64,000 bases of DNA, taken from SB11 sp035906255 (GTDB taxonomy: Bacteria; Bacteroidota; Bacteroidia; UBA8524). The translations under genes and the position numbers were made by a program. Shown one piece after another: positions 25,127-34,135 of the stretch (within the stretch, counting starts at the first letter, position 1; every line of letters starts with the position of its first letter). Location: NCBI GenBank assembly GCA_035906255.1, contig JAMIFM010000007.1:1-64000 (forward strand), written 5' to 3'. Under the pieces are notes generated by a model that ran no database searches, was not told where the DNA came from, and was given only the letters and a program-made list of their open reading frames with translations.

Positions 25127-27400
25127 CTACAAATCAAGCACCTCTATAGTGTACGTATAGCTTTGTGCAGTGGTTTTGCCATAAGCTGCCACCCCCGTTA
25201 TTTTAATGGTATAAACATCGCCTGCTTTTACTTCATTTTGCATTTGCCAAACCACTGTATTAAGTCCATACCCTTGTTGCTGAGGTTCTGTTTTTATTTT
25301 AACGGATTTCCCCTTTAGGGTAACGCTTATTTTGGCTTTGCTAAAATCCCCGTCTTCTAATGAAAAAGACCACCTGTTGGGTACTAACGGCGCAGGTACA
25401 TAGTCTTTTGGGGGCCAGCTAACAAAGGTTTCCTTATTCCATTTAGGTAAACGGTCTTTTTCAGGATTATTGTAAAACTTACCAAACACATACAAGGCCA
25501 TACTTTTATCAGTGCTACCGTGCCCAAACACCTTATTGTGCGGATTTATAATCCAACGGCGGTGTCCTACTGAAAAGTTGTTTTCTCCGTCATCTTCCAT
25601 CTGCCCTAATAAAGCATCTGTACCACTATAACCTAATGACAGGTTGCTGCTGCCTGCTCCGCGCTTACCTTTAGCTGAAAAACACTTCCAACTGCTATCA
25701 GGGTAATGGTCAAGGTCATTACGGGCAGTCATAAGCAGTGCAGCTTGTTGTGCTATCTCGTTTAGCTCAGCATCCAAAACACAACTATCATACATACCCG
25801 CCTGCCTGCGCAGGTAATTAATCATTCCAATAAACTTTTTGTTAGCAAGGCTATCCACTTTGCCGGGTGTGCACGTACCTACATGATACACCACTTTCAT
25901 TTCGCCAAAACTTGTTATTTGGTTGGTTAAAAAGTTTTGGTTGTAATCTTTTATCACCATCTCCTTTTTTAACTTCTGCATTGTTGCGTCGGCTGTAAAA
26001 CGTGTAAGTCCCCTATTCACAGTAGCAAAAAACAATGAGAAATTTTGCCCTTGTGCCATTGGTTTTAAGATTTCGTGGTAAATGGTACGTTCAATCTCGG
26101 GTAGCTTTTTATTAGCGGGTGCAATAGTGGTAAACTTTTCGGCCAAATCAAACGAAGCAAGTTCTTTTGGGGCATCAGTAAGCAATTGCACAAGCTTATT
26201 TTCAAGTGCTGTTTGCATATCGGCCAGCATTTTCTTGTCTTTTGGGTATAATGCTTTGCTTTGTTTGATAAAATAGGCGGCCACTTCATAATTATCTTGC
26301 TGCAACAAATAGTTAAATACGTATTGCGCGGCAGGAATGTTTGCCCCTTTAGCCCCAGTGGCATTGTATTCAATCAACACACGGGTAAGGTTATCAAGTG
26401 CCCCGTCAACCCTGCGTATGTCAGCATTATTGTATAATGTAATAAGATGATTGTTTATGGCTTGCGAGCTGTATGTTACAGTATCATATACGACACATTG
26501 CCTAATAAAATCAAGTGTGCTTTGGGGTTTATCGTAATCGTATTGAATGCTGAGGGTTAGTATTTTAAAATTGGTAGTTTTCAGCATGGTTTGCACTTCC
26601 TCGTAACGGGGGTAGCAACTATCAGCCCACAATAAATGGTTGCGCAGCTTATTCAAATCTTTAGTGTAATCAGACACAATAGTTGCGGCATAAGTGCCTT
26701 TCACCTGCATTACCAATTCACTTCGGATGGCCGTATCATTAGGGAAAACCTCCACCCCTTTGCGTAAAATATCTTCTGCATTAAAGTAATAGTTTCGCTT
26801 TAGATATTCTTTTGATAAACGTGCAAACGCTTGCGGTATTTGGGTAAGCTCCTCCCCTGTTTTATAATCTTTATAAACGCCTAAAACAGTATTACGAAGC
26901 AAGGTAAAACCATCAGCTCTTTGAAAAGTATCGGCCAGCATACACAAACTTTTTTTGTAGTTGCTTAGCCGGTCACCAAATAACTCATTTATATTATCAT
27001 AAAAGCGTATCGCTTGCCCGCATTTACCATCTTTCACAAATTGGTCGGCTTTCTCAAACGCTCGCTGCCTAAGTTGTTCATAATCGTCGTAAAACTCATC
27101 GTACAACTTATCCTTTTTATCTTTCCGCATGGCTTTACGGCCAGCCGAAAGGGCTTTGTTTATAGCACTCTTCTGTTTATCGTGGTTATCATCGCCATCT
27201 ATCGCCAACCAGCATTTCATCAGGTACAAATTGGGGATAGGCTCTTTGGGCTCTGCCTTTGCATACTTTTCAGCTTTTTTAATGCACTTATCATACTTGT
27301 TGGCCTCAAACAGCTTTTGCAGTTTGGGGTATTGTTTGTATTGTGCCTGTGCAGTGCTTAAAAGCAGTTGTAGTAGCACTATCCACACCATTTTACTCAT
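25127..27400 (-). CDS. Exported CAP/SCP domain protein with helical repeat N-terminus
   Basis: A 757-residue protein with a signal peptide (VWIVLLQLLLSTAQAQ), then about 450 residues of TPR-like helices (KLFEANKYDKCIKKAEKYAK, FVKDGKCGQAIRFYDNI). A CAP/SCP domain follows (about 545-690): MINYLRRQAG, ELNEIAQQAALLM, DLDHYPDSSW, NLSLGYSG and VGHRRWIINP, the usual cavity residues. A beta-rich C-terminus (about 690-757) completes it. CAP domains can bind lipids or act as peptidases; no activity can be assigned. Start chosen at ATG 27400 (or 27391) for the signal peptide; the earlier TTG adds no feature. Confidence 0.8.
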   Translation of the reverse strand: MSKMVWIVLLQLLLSTAQAQYKQYPKLQKLFEANKYDKCIKKAEKYAKAEPKEPIPNLYLMKCWLAIDGDDNHDKQKSAINKALSAGRKAMRKDKKDKLYDEFYDDYEQLRQRAFEKADQFVKDGKCGQAIRFYDNINELFGDRLSNYKKSLCMLADTFQRADGFTLLRNTVLGVYKDYKTGEELTQIPQAFARLSKEYLKRNYYFNAEDILRKGVEVFPNDTAIRSELVMQVKGTYAATIVSDYTKDLNKLRNHLLWADSCYPRYEEVQTMLKTTNFKILTLSIQYDYDKPQSTLDFIRQCVVYDTVTYSSQAINNHLITLYNNADIRRVDGALDNLTRVLIEYNATGAKGANIPAAQYVFNYLLQQDNYEVAAYFIKQSKALYPKDKKMLADMQTALENKLVQLLTDAPKELASFDLAEKFTTIAPANKKLPEIERTIYHEILKPMAQGQNFSLFFATVNRGLTRFTADATMQKLKKEMVIKDYNQNFLTNQITSFGEMKVVYHVGTCTPGKVDSLANKKFIGMINYLRRQAGMYDSCVLDAELNEIAQQAALLMTARNDLDHYPDSSWKCFSAKGKRGAGSSNLSLGYSGTDALLGQMEDDGENNFSVGHRRWIINPHNKVFGHGSTDKSMALYVFGKFYNNPEKDRLPKWNKETFVSWPPKDYVPAPLVPNRWSFSLEDGDFSKAKISVTLKGKSVKIKTEPQQQGYGLNTVVWQMQNEVKAGDVYTIKITGVAAYGKTTAQSYTYTIEVLDL

Positions 27401-27533
27401 ACGTTGCGAAATTAAACGAATAATGTAATGCCTTATCAACCGTTTATTATTTATCCCTAATTGTTTAAGAATAGTAAATACCAAAACGTATGTATTTATT
27501 GTACAAGGTGATTTTAGATTGTATGTTTACGCT

Positions 27534-28373
27534 ATGAAACATTTGTTTGCAGCTTGTGGTATTTGCATTGTAATACTGGCACAAGGCCAGCAATTACTGA
27601 ACAGCGGCTTTGAAAACTGGACATTAAAGAATGAATACATTGAGCCTGACGGGTGGATAAGTACCAAACCCTATGCTTTTTTTGGCTCACCTGAAACCTG
27701 CTACCCTTTTGAAGATGCCCACTCAGGAAACTGGAGTGCCAAGTTGGAAACAAGGCTTGACCCTATTACAGGCGACACTTTAAGGGCTGTATTAATCACA
27801 GGCAATAATTACGAAGCACCGGGAACGGGCTTCCCTCATCGGCCAACGGCTTGTGGTTTCTACTACAAACACAACCGTTTAGATACTGCTGCTGCTGTAA
27901 TATACTTGACAAAGTGGAATGCTTTAAAAGGAAAAAAAGATACTGTTGCATCAGGGTTTACTATATTTTTTGATATTGCAAACAGCTTTACGCTGCGTAC
28001 TATACCCCTAACCTACCAAAGTAGCGTGAAGCCCGATAGCTGCATATTTTTATTTACTACTACACTTAAAGAAAAGCCCAACCCCGGTAACTATTTGATT
28101 ATTGATGATATTGCTTTTACAGGTTTTTTAAGTGTTGAAGGCATTAGCACCCAACCTGCCGTTAAAATATATCCCAACCCTGTGCAAGATGTTTTAACCA
28201 TTGATACAGAAGACGAAATAAAACAAGTAACGATACGCTCGATGGAAGGGAAAGAGGTTCTTACCGGTATCACTAAAAAACTAAATACCAACTGCTTAAC
28301 CGCATCAATTTATTTTATTGAAGTTGAAACCGTTAATGGATTGATACACACACAGCGGTTTGTGAAGGAGTAA
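27534..28373 (+). CDS. Secreted protein with T9SS type A sorting domain
   Basis: A 279-residue protein with a signal peptide MKHLFAACGICIVILAQGQ. A PCMD/jelly-roll-like domain follows (LLNSGFENWT, DGWISTKPYAFFG, AHSGNWSAKLET, DDIAFTGF), a carbohydrate-binding-like pattern often seen with T9SS cargo. The C-terminal sorting domain from about residue 212 (KIYPNPVQDVLTID ... TQRFVKE) directs export through type IX secretion. The binding target is unknown. Confidence 0.8.
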   Translation: MKHLFAACGICIVILAQGQQLLNSGFENWTLKNEYIEPDGWISTKPYAFFGSPETCYPFEDAHSGNWSAKLETRLDPITGDTLRAVLITGNNYEAPGTGFPHRPTACGFYYKHNRLDTAAAVIYLTKWNALKGKKDTVASGFTIFFDIANSFTLRTIPLTYQSSVKPDSCIFLFTTTLKEKPNPGNYLIIDDIAFTGFLSVEGISTQPAVKIYPNPVQDVLTIDTEDEIKQVTIRSMEGKEVLTGITKKLNTNCLTASIYFIEVETVNGLIHTQRFVKE

Positions 28374-28463
28374 AAAAGTTGTTGTTCTTTTATCGGTAAA
28401 AAACACCTTTGTACCCACTACAATAATCGGTTACACTGCTTATTATTTTATATTGCATACTGA

Positions 28464-29546
28464 ATGGAATTAAAAGCAACATTGTTTGACGGTGTAGTGC
28501 GGGAAGGTAAACCCGTGACGTTGGAATTATTATCTGAGAATATAAAAATACAAGTTACAGGAAACGAATACACATCGCCGCAGTATTGGCAAATAGCCCA
28601 ATTAAAACAACTGCACCACCACAGGCCGCAGCACGTAATGTTACAACATACGGTTAATACCAAACATTACCTTGAGCTTAGTAAAGAAGATTTTAATACA
28701 TACGTTATTCCGCATTACCGCAGCCATTCGTTCATACATCCTGTTAAAGAAAAAACCGGCTCTGCCCTAAAGCCTATTTTAGTGTTGGTGGGTATTGCTT
28801 TAGCCATTTTGGCGGGTTTATACTTTTTTGTTGTGCCTTGGGCAGCCGAACGCTTTGCTACCGTAGTACCCAAAGAAACAGAGGTAGAAATTGGTGATAA
28901 TCTTTTTAAAAGTACCATAGCCGAGTACACGGTAAACGATAGTGCTACCAAACTTATTAATGCTTTTTTCAGACAGGTAAACCGTCCGCAGGATTATGAT
29001 ATACGGATTACGGTGGTTAAAAATGAGCAAGTAAATGCGTTTGCAATGCCCGGCGGGAACATTGTTGTATTTGACGGAATATTGAAAAAAATGGATGCCT
29101 ACCCGCAATTAGCGGCTTTGCTTGGGCACGAATTTAACCATGTGCAACACAGGCACACTACCCGTTCTATCTTCCGCTCATTGGGTAATTATTTATTTAT
29201 TGCCGCTATTTTTGGTGATGCCAGCGGAATTGCAGGCATGATAGGTGAACACGCTAACTCGTTGAAAGATTTGGGATATTCCCGAAACCTTGAACACGAA
29301 GCTGATGCAGAAGGGTTTAAACTGTTGGTGCAAAATAATATTGACCCTAAGGGTATGATACAGTTGTTTGAGAAATTGGAGGAAGAAACGAAAGGGCAAG
29401 AGATACCTGAGTTTTTAAGCTCACATCCTGTTACACAATCTCGTAAAGATTTTGCACAGGACGAGATTAATAAGGGTGGTTATACGGTGAAAGAAAATGT
29501 CACAATGAAAACCATTTTTGAGCAGTTGAAAGCACAAGTGAAATAA
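28464..29546 (+). CDS. M48 family membrane zinc metallopeptidase
   Basis: A 360-residue protein. An N-terminal soluble domain (about 1-95) precedes one membrane segment ILVLVGIALAILAGLYFFVV (about 104-123). The peptidase domain carries the zinc motif HEFNH (about 223-227, in LLGHEFNHVQHRHT), the third ligand in EHEADAEGF, and ends SSHPVTQSRKDFA, as in BepA/HtpX-like envelope proteases. It likely degrades misfolded envelope proteins. Five bases separate it from the next gene, so the two form an operon. Confidence 0.9.
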   Translation: MELKATLFDGVVREGKPVTLELLSENIKIQVTGNEYTSPQYWQIAQLKQLHHHRPQHVMLQHTVNTKHYLELSKEDFNTYVIPHYRSHSFIHPVKEKTGSALKPILVLVGIALAILAGLYFFVVPWAAERFATVVPKETEVEIGDNLFKSTIAEYTVNDSATKLINAFFRQVNRPQDYDIRITVVKNEQVNAFAMPGGNIVVFDGILKKMDAYPQLAALLGHEFNHVQHRHTTRSIFRSLGNYLFIAAIFGDASGIAGMIGEHANSLKDLGYSRNLEHEADAEGFKLLVQNNIDPKGMIQLFEKLEEETKGQEIPEFLSSHPVTQSRKDFAQDEINKGGYTVKENVTMKTIFEQLKAQVK

Positions 29547-29551
29547 CATAT

Positions 29552-29836
29552 ATGAGCGAGTTAAGAACTTGTGCCAACAGCCACCAATATTATAAAAGCA
29601 GTGATTGCCCCACTTGTCCGTTTTGCGAAACTGAACGTAAACCCCAAAACGGTTTTTTATCGTTGCTTTCAGCCCCTGCCCGCAGGGCATTGGAGAATAA
29701 TGGCATCAATACTTTGGAGCAATTAACGGCGTTTAGCAAAAAAGAAATTTTGGCATTTCACGGCATGGGGCCAAGTTCAATACCCAAACTGCAAAAAGTG
29801 TTGGAAAAAGCTGATTTAGCTTTTAAAGAGAGCTAA
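29552..29836 (+). CDS. Small zinc-ribbon/helix-hairpin-helix protein (RpoA C-terminal-like)
   Basis: A 94-residue protein. The N-terminal third has a Cys cluster (Cys7, Cys19, Cys22, Cys25) like a small zinc ribbon. The rest is a helix-hairpin-helix of the RNA polymerase alpha C-terminal type: APARRALENNGINTLEQLT, FSKKEILAFHGMGPSSIPKL. Such stand-alone domains occur in Bacteroidota and may bind DNA; a role is not known. It is coupled to the M48 gene (5 bases). Confidence 0.75.
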   Translation: MSELRTCANSHQYYKSSDCPTCPFCETERKPQNGFLSLLSAPARRALENNGINTLEQLTAFSKKEILAFHGMGPSSIPKLQKVLEKADLAFKES

Positions 29837-29837
29837 A

Positions 29838-30179
29838 CTATTTTTTCTTCTTTGATGATTTGGCCTCTTTGTTAAATGCCAAACAAAGCTGAAGCCAAAA
29901 GTTAAGCCCGTCAGGGGTGTCAATTAATCTATTGCTTACAAATACATAATCCTTCATTGGTTTACCATTGTGCACCATTTGGCGGCAACCATCGGTTTCT
30001 ATTACTTCACTTATTTTCTTTGCGCCAATACGGCACAGAATTTCATCCTCGTTAACGCAGATGCACATTTTATCATTCACCATAAAGCACACCCCGTTAA
30101 ACATGGTTTTTTCTGCTACGTCGGGCAAATGCACCAATGCTTCCCTAACTCTGTTGGTAATTACCTCGTTTGCTGCCAT
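29838..30179 (-). CDS. TfoX/Sxy N-terminal domain protein
   Basis: A 113-residue protein with only the N-terminal TfoX domain: VREALVHLPDVAEKTMFNGV, FMVNDKMCICV, DEILCRIGAKK and MKDYVFVSNRLI, with a lysine-rich tail. Enterobacterial TfoX/Sxy controls competence, but single-domain Bacteroidota members have no shown role. The start at 30179 (MAANEV) is preferred; a codon at 30209 would add ten residues. It converges tail-to-tail with the previous gene, one base between stops. Confidence 0.85.
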   Translation of the reverse strand: MAANEVITNRVREALVHLPDVAEKTMFNGVCFMVNDKMCICVNEDEILCRIGAKKISEVIETDGCRQMVHNGKPMKDYVFVSNRLIDTPDGLNFWLQLCLAFNKEAKSSKKKK

Positions 30180-30214
30180 TATTTTTAATTGGCAATAAAT
30201 ATAACCCAAACTAT

Positions 30215-31255
30215 TTATTCACCATCATCGCCCTGCACAATAGATGCTTCTTTTTCAATAAATATAATATCGTTCACGGGTACAGTAAGGCGGTTGCCTT
30301 TTACAATATCGTGCAAGAAATGTGATTTGGAGTTTGCACTTTCCCCCTTTAAGTAATCGGCAGTATAATAGAACATATCTCCACAGGCTCTCAAATATTC
30401 ACCAAAAGTTCCCACATCCACTTTGGCCATTTTATATATGTGGTACACGCACCATCGCCTGTATAGTTTTGGATGGATAAGATGTCCCTTATCCATCATT
30501 GTTGCACCGTTTCTCCCTATTGCCGTTGGGTTGCGGTAACGTAATTTGTTATCAAATACACCAAAATAATCTTTGTACAGCGCATACACACCACTTTTTG
30601 AATTCCTGCCCTTTTGTGCAGCTTCGAGCACGTTTTTAACTTCACTCACCACCATACCATCGTACAATGCAGGGAAGGCAAGTGCTTTTTCAAGCAACCA
30701 ATGGTTAATGCACACCCGTTTGTTTTTTATTTCAATAAAAACATCGCCCACAAAACGGCCATAAACATCACAGGCATCTTCAGGACGGTTTACGCATGAA
30801 ACAAACGTACACGCCACCTGCCCTCCCTTAGCATTTTTACTAAGCAGTTCTAATAGTTTTACCGATGCTGTTTCGGCCATCGGTTGCCTAAAGTCGGCAG
30901 AATTGTTTATTAAGATTAATTGTTCATAGTCTATGCCCAGTAAATTCCCCTTTTTTGTAGGGTGTTTAGTAGGCGTAGGGCCCCATAGTTTATAGTGTAG
31001 TTCGGGAGCATCTGTACCCTGCAAACGGGCTTCAATTTGCATCCCCCTTTTTATTAGTTTTTGTTTTTTTCTCCCCTGTCCCGTGTAAGCCTCATTAAAC
31101 AGACTTATCAACTCAAAATCAGCATCTTCGTTTTTTTGAAATTGAAACGAATTGTTATCTACTGTTATTTTGATTTTCGAAACATCGGCGGCCGATTTTC
31201 CTCGCGGCCAAAACTGATCCAATCTAATAAGCCCGTGTATCTTTAGTACCCCCAT
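30215..31255 (-). CDS. Divergent staphylococcal nuclease-fold protein
   Basis: A 346-residue cytosolic protein. The region 71-215 looks like an expanded SNase (OB-fold) domain: MQIEARLQGTDAPEL carries the equivalents of catalytic Arg35 and Glu43, and DVYGRFVGDVFI carries Arg87. HWLLEKALAFPALYDGM resembles the end of the domain (INxxLLxxGxA). The remaining 130 residues (YKDYFGVFDNKLRYR ... RRWCVYHIYKMAKVD) are unknown. It could cut nucleic acid; I infer this from three conserved residues only. No export signal, unlike most secreted thermonucleases. Nothing recognisable lies in 31256-31381. Confidence 0.6.
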   Translation of the reverse strand: MGVLKIHGLIRLDQFWPRGKSAADVSKIKITVDNNSFQFQKNEDADFELISLFNEAYTGQGRKKQKLIKRGMQIEARLQGTDAPELHYKLWGPTPTKHPTKKGNLLGIDYEQLILINNSADFRQPMAETASVKLLELLSKNAKGGQVACTFVSCVNRPEDACDVYGRFVGDVFIEIKNKRVCINHWLLEKALAFPALYDGMVVSEVKNVLEAAQKGRNSKSGVYALYKDYFGVFDNKLRYRNPTAIGRNGATMMDKGHLIHPKLYRRWCVYHIYKMAKVDVGTFGEYLRACGDMFYYTADYLKGESANSKSHFLHDIVKGNRLTVPVNDIIFIEKEASIVQGDDGE

Positions 31256-31381
31256 AAATCATGAAACGCAATTGCATTTATAATTACAATTTTATGGGTA
31301 ATACTTTGTTATTTCTACGGTGAAAACACGGTTTTATTTTCTGTGAAACAACGTAAGTTGTAGCTTTTACTATACGATTTT

Positions 31382-32242
31382 TTACTCTGCCTGACTATAC
31401 TTTGACACAAGAATAACGGCTTCTTTAGCCTCTTTAACATCGTGCACACGCAGTATGTTTGCGCCTCCCAGCAATGCCAGCGTATTTACAACTGTGGTAC
31501 CGTTTAACGCTTCGGCAGCTTTTATACCCAATACTTTATTTATTAAACTTTTGCGTGAAACACCTGCCAAAATAGGCACATTTAGTAAGGAGAATTTCTC
31601 CATATTTTTAAGGAGTAAAAAATTATGTTCTACCGTTTTTCCAAAACCAAAACCGGGGTCAACAACAATATCGTGTACACCCAACCCTTGCAATAAAGAA
31701 ACCTTTGCGGCAAGATATTTCATTACCTCATTCACCACATCGGTATAAACAGGGTTTTGTTGCATGGTTTGCGGGTTACCTTGTTTGTGCATTAAAATAT
31801 AAGGCACATTTAGTTCAGCCACTAAGGGTATCATTTGCTCATCATCATCCCCTGCCGAAATATCGTTAATAATGCTTGCGCCACTTTGTACAGCAGCTTT
31901 TGCCACCGCTGCTCTAAATGTATCAATTGAAATAATACACTCAGGAAAACGGCTTGTTATAGCTTCAATCACGGGCACCACCCTCCTTAGTTCTTCATCA
32001 GGGATAATGTCAATAGCACCGGGACGGGTTGAATATCCTCCCACGTCAATAATATCTGCACCTTCGGCAAGCATTTTCTCGGTTCGCACCAGTGCGTTAT
32101 CCACAGCATTATACCTGCCCCCGTCGAAAAACGAATCGGGCGTTGTATTCAGTATTCCCATAATGCGGGGCGGGGTAAGGCTTAGCAATTTTCCCCTGCA
32201 ATTAAGGGTATATGTGGGTTTTATCAGTTTGGGGGCTATCAA
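31382..32242 (-). CDS. folP: Dihydropteroate synthase
   Basis: A TIM-barrel enzyme of folate synthesis joining pterin pyrophosphate and p-aminobenzoate. Signature motifs: MGILNTTPDSFFDGG, GADIIDVGGYSTRPGA, SIDTFRAAVAKAA, NDISAG, LMHKQGNP, DPGFGFGKTVEHN and GVSRKS. The N-terminus is uncertain, as no ATG precedes MGILN in a suitable place: TTG at 32242 (286 residues) or GTG at 32266 would work, and a frame from TTG 32332 overlaps the divergent gene. It is divergent from the DUF1599 gene with barely 45 bases between starts. Confidence 0.9.
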   Translation of the reverse strand: MIAPKLIKPTYTLNCRGKLLSLTPPRIMGILNTTPDSFFDGGRYNAVDNALVRTEKMLAEGADIIDVGGYSTRPGAIDIIPDEELRRVVPVIEAITSRFPECIISIDTFRAAVAKAAVQSGASIINDISAGDDDEQMIPLVAELNVPYILMHKQGNPQTMQQNPVYTDVVNEVMKYLAAKVSLLQGLGVHDIVVDPGFGFGKTVEHNFLLLKNMEKFSLLNVPILAGVSRKSLINKVLGIKAAEALNGTTVVNTLALLGGANILRVHDVKEAKEAVILVSKYSQAE

Positions 32243-32286
32243 TTGTTTATTTATTTTAGTCGGCACAAAACATATTTTACAGTATT

Positions 32287-32871
32287 TTGCAAAGTAACAG
32301 CAACACACAAAACTATACCAGTTTGAATCCAACGTCGCAACAATACGATACAGTTATAAGCCGGTGCAGGGATATTTTTATGAAAAAAAATACTGACTAC
32401 GGTACTGCGTGGCGTATTTTGAGGCAAACATCTATCACCGACCAAATTTATATAAAGGCCAAGCGTATAAAAAGTATTGAAGAAAAAGGTACGCAAAAAA
32501 TTGATGAGGGGGTTGAGGGCGAGTATGTAGGCATAATTAACTACTGCATAATAGCTTTAATACAAATGGAGCTGCCAAAAGAAGAAGAACTTGAGATTAG
32601 CAGCGAAACTTTGGCTGATTTGTTTGATAAAAAAGCAAAATGGGCAAAGAATTTGATGGAAGACAAAAACCACGACTATGGAGAAGCGTGGCGTGATATG
32701 CGGATTAGTACTTATACTGATTTGATTTTAATGAAGTTGTTGCGTATTAAACAAATTGAGGACAATAAGGGGAAAACCCTTATATCAGAAGGTGTTGATG
32801 CCAACTTTTTAGACATTATCAACTATTCGGTTTTTGCACTGATTCGATTAAATGAAAAACAACCCGCATGA
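32287..32871 (+). CDS. DUF1599 (nucleotide modification-associated) protein
   Basis: A 194-residue protein made of two copies of the DUF1599 unit: residues about 18-95 (YDTVISRCRDIFMKKNTDYGTAWRILR ... IINYCIIALIQ) and about 105-190 (ADLFDKKAKWAKNLMEDKNHDYGEAWRDMR ... IINYSVFALIR). The repeated DYG-x-AWR and IINY motifs show the internal duplication. The role is unknown; divergence from folP and coupling to a DoxX gene are common in the phylum. The start is TTG at 32287, because the next ATG cuts into the first domain. It overlaps the next gene by 4 bases (ATGA). Confidence 0.85.
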   Translation: MQSNSNTQNYTSLNPTSQQYDTVISRCRDIFMKKNTDYGTAWRILRQTSITDQIYIKAKRIKSIEEKGTQKIDEGVEGEYVGIINYCIIALIQMELPKEEELEISSETLADLFDKKAKWAKNLMEDKNHDYGEAWRDMRISTYTDLILMKLLRIKQIEDNKGKTLISEGVDANFLDIINYSVFALIRLNEKQPA

Positions 32872-34079
32872 AAGTATTAGCAGTTATTAGCCGCATTTTA
32901 GTTGGACTATTATTTATTTTTTCGGGCTATGTGAAAGCCAACGACCCTTCGGGTTTCTCATATAAATTAGAAGAATATTACCACGTTTTCGGGCTTAACT
33001 TCCTTTCATCAACGGCCTTGTACCAAGCTATGTTTATTAGCGTGCTGGAAATGGTGCTTGGCTTTGCCGTGCTTATGGGCACCCGTATGAAAGTAACGGG
33101 CAGCCTGATATTGGGTATGATTATATTTTTTACCATGCTTACAGGCTTTACGGCCATTAGCAATTGGTTTTTTGAAAATCCCGACAGAGGCACTACTAAA
33201 TGGTTTGCCGATTTGTTTGGCTTTGACCCAAAGAAGATATATTACATGACTGATTGCGGTTGTTTTGGTGAGTTTATTAAACTAACCCCATGGCAATCTT
33301 TCTATAAGGATTTGATATTGCTGGCGTTTATCATCATTATATTCATACGCCGCAAGCATACCCGCTCCATCTTTTCACGTACCATGCAAACCAATATTAT
33401 TGTTACACTTTCGGTTGTGTTTACAGTGTTTACAGGATATTGCAATATGTATTTGCCGATGGTTAATTTTCTTAACTGGCAAAACGGTAACGATGTAGCA
33501 GACCTGATAACCTGCCCACCCGATGCACCTAAGGACAGTGTGCAAAATGTATTTATATACAATGTAAAAGGGGTTGATACTGAGTTTTCATACGATGATA
33601 TGATGACGGGTAAAATACCCGGTGATGCTAAGTTTATTGACCGAAAAGACAAGGTAATTATTAAAGGCTGTCAGCCTAAAATTATGGGTTTCACAATGTT
33701 TACCAAAGACAATGTGGACTATAAAGACAGTATGCTGCGCAACAATGATTACCAATTATTGGTAATATCCTACGACTTGGAACACGCACGTAAAAACGGC
33801 ATGAAAAAAGTGGCTGAGCTGGCGAAAGAGTTTATTGAAAAAGACGGTAAAAAAGTGTGGGGATTAACAGCTACTACGCTTGACGATGCTGAAAAAATAC
33901 GCCACGAATACGGGCTGATTTTTGACTTTTATAATACCGATGCCAAAATGCTGAAATCAATGATACGCAGCAATGCCGGATTGATATTGATGAAAGGCAG
34001 CGTGGTTATAGATTCGTGGCCGGCACGCAGCATACCCAAAGCTGAAAAAATCAGGAAACTGATGGCTAAAAAAAATTAA
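32868..34079 (+). CDS. DoxX-type membrane protein (BT_3928 family)
   Basis: A 403-residue inner-membrane protein. The N-terminal DoxX-like domain has four to five helices (VLAVISRILVGLLFIFSGYVKANDP, AMFISVLEMVLGFAVLMGT, LILGMIIFFTMLTGF, LILLAFIIIIFI), plus the conserved DCGCFGEFI loop at about 127-135. After a fifth helix, a C-terminal soluble domain (about 200-403) carries a thioredoxin-like strand pattern without CxxC. It overlaps DUF1599 by 4 bases. Function not established; the DCGC loop suggests redox or metal chemistry. Confidence 0.85.
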   Translation: MKVLAVISRILVGLLFIFSGYVKANDPSGFSYKLEEYYHVFGLNFLSSTALYQAMFISVLEMVLGFAVLMGTRMKVTGSLILGMIIFFTMLTGFTAISNWFFENPDRGTTKWFADLFGFDPKKIYYMTDCGCFGEFIKLTPWQSFYKDLILLAFIIIIFIRRKHTRSIFSRTMQTNIIVTLSVVFTVFTGYCNMYLPMVNFLNWQNGNDVADLITCPPDAPKDSVQNVFIYNVKGVDTEFSYDDMMTGKIPGDAKFIDRKDKVIIKGCQPKIMGFTMFTKDNVDYKDSMLRNNDYQLLVISYDLEHARKNGMKKVAELAKEFIEKDGKKVWGLTATTLDDAEKIRHEYGLIFDFYNTDAKMLKSMIRSNAGLILMKGSVVIDSWPARSIPKAEKIRKLMAKKN

Positions 34080-34101
34080 ACTGAGTTTTTGGGACTCCAA
34101 T

Positions 34102-34126
34102 AATTTCAAATTCAAAATTTGAAATT
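34102..34126. repeat. AT-rich inverted repeat before the ABC permease
   Basis: AATTTCAAATT/AATTTGAAATT, 11-bp arms around a 3-base loop, ten bases before the permease ATG. A similar AT-rich palindrome occurs at 44783-44816. It may be a weak terminator of the DoxX operon or a REP-like element. Confidence 0.45.
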
Positions 34127-34135
34127 TAGAATTGT

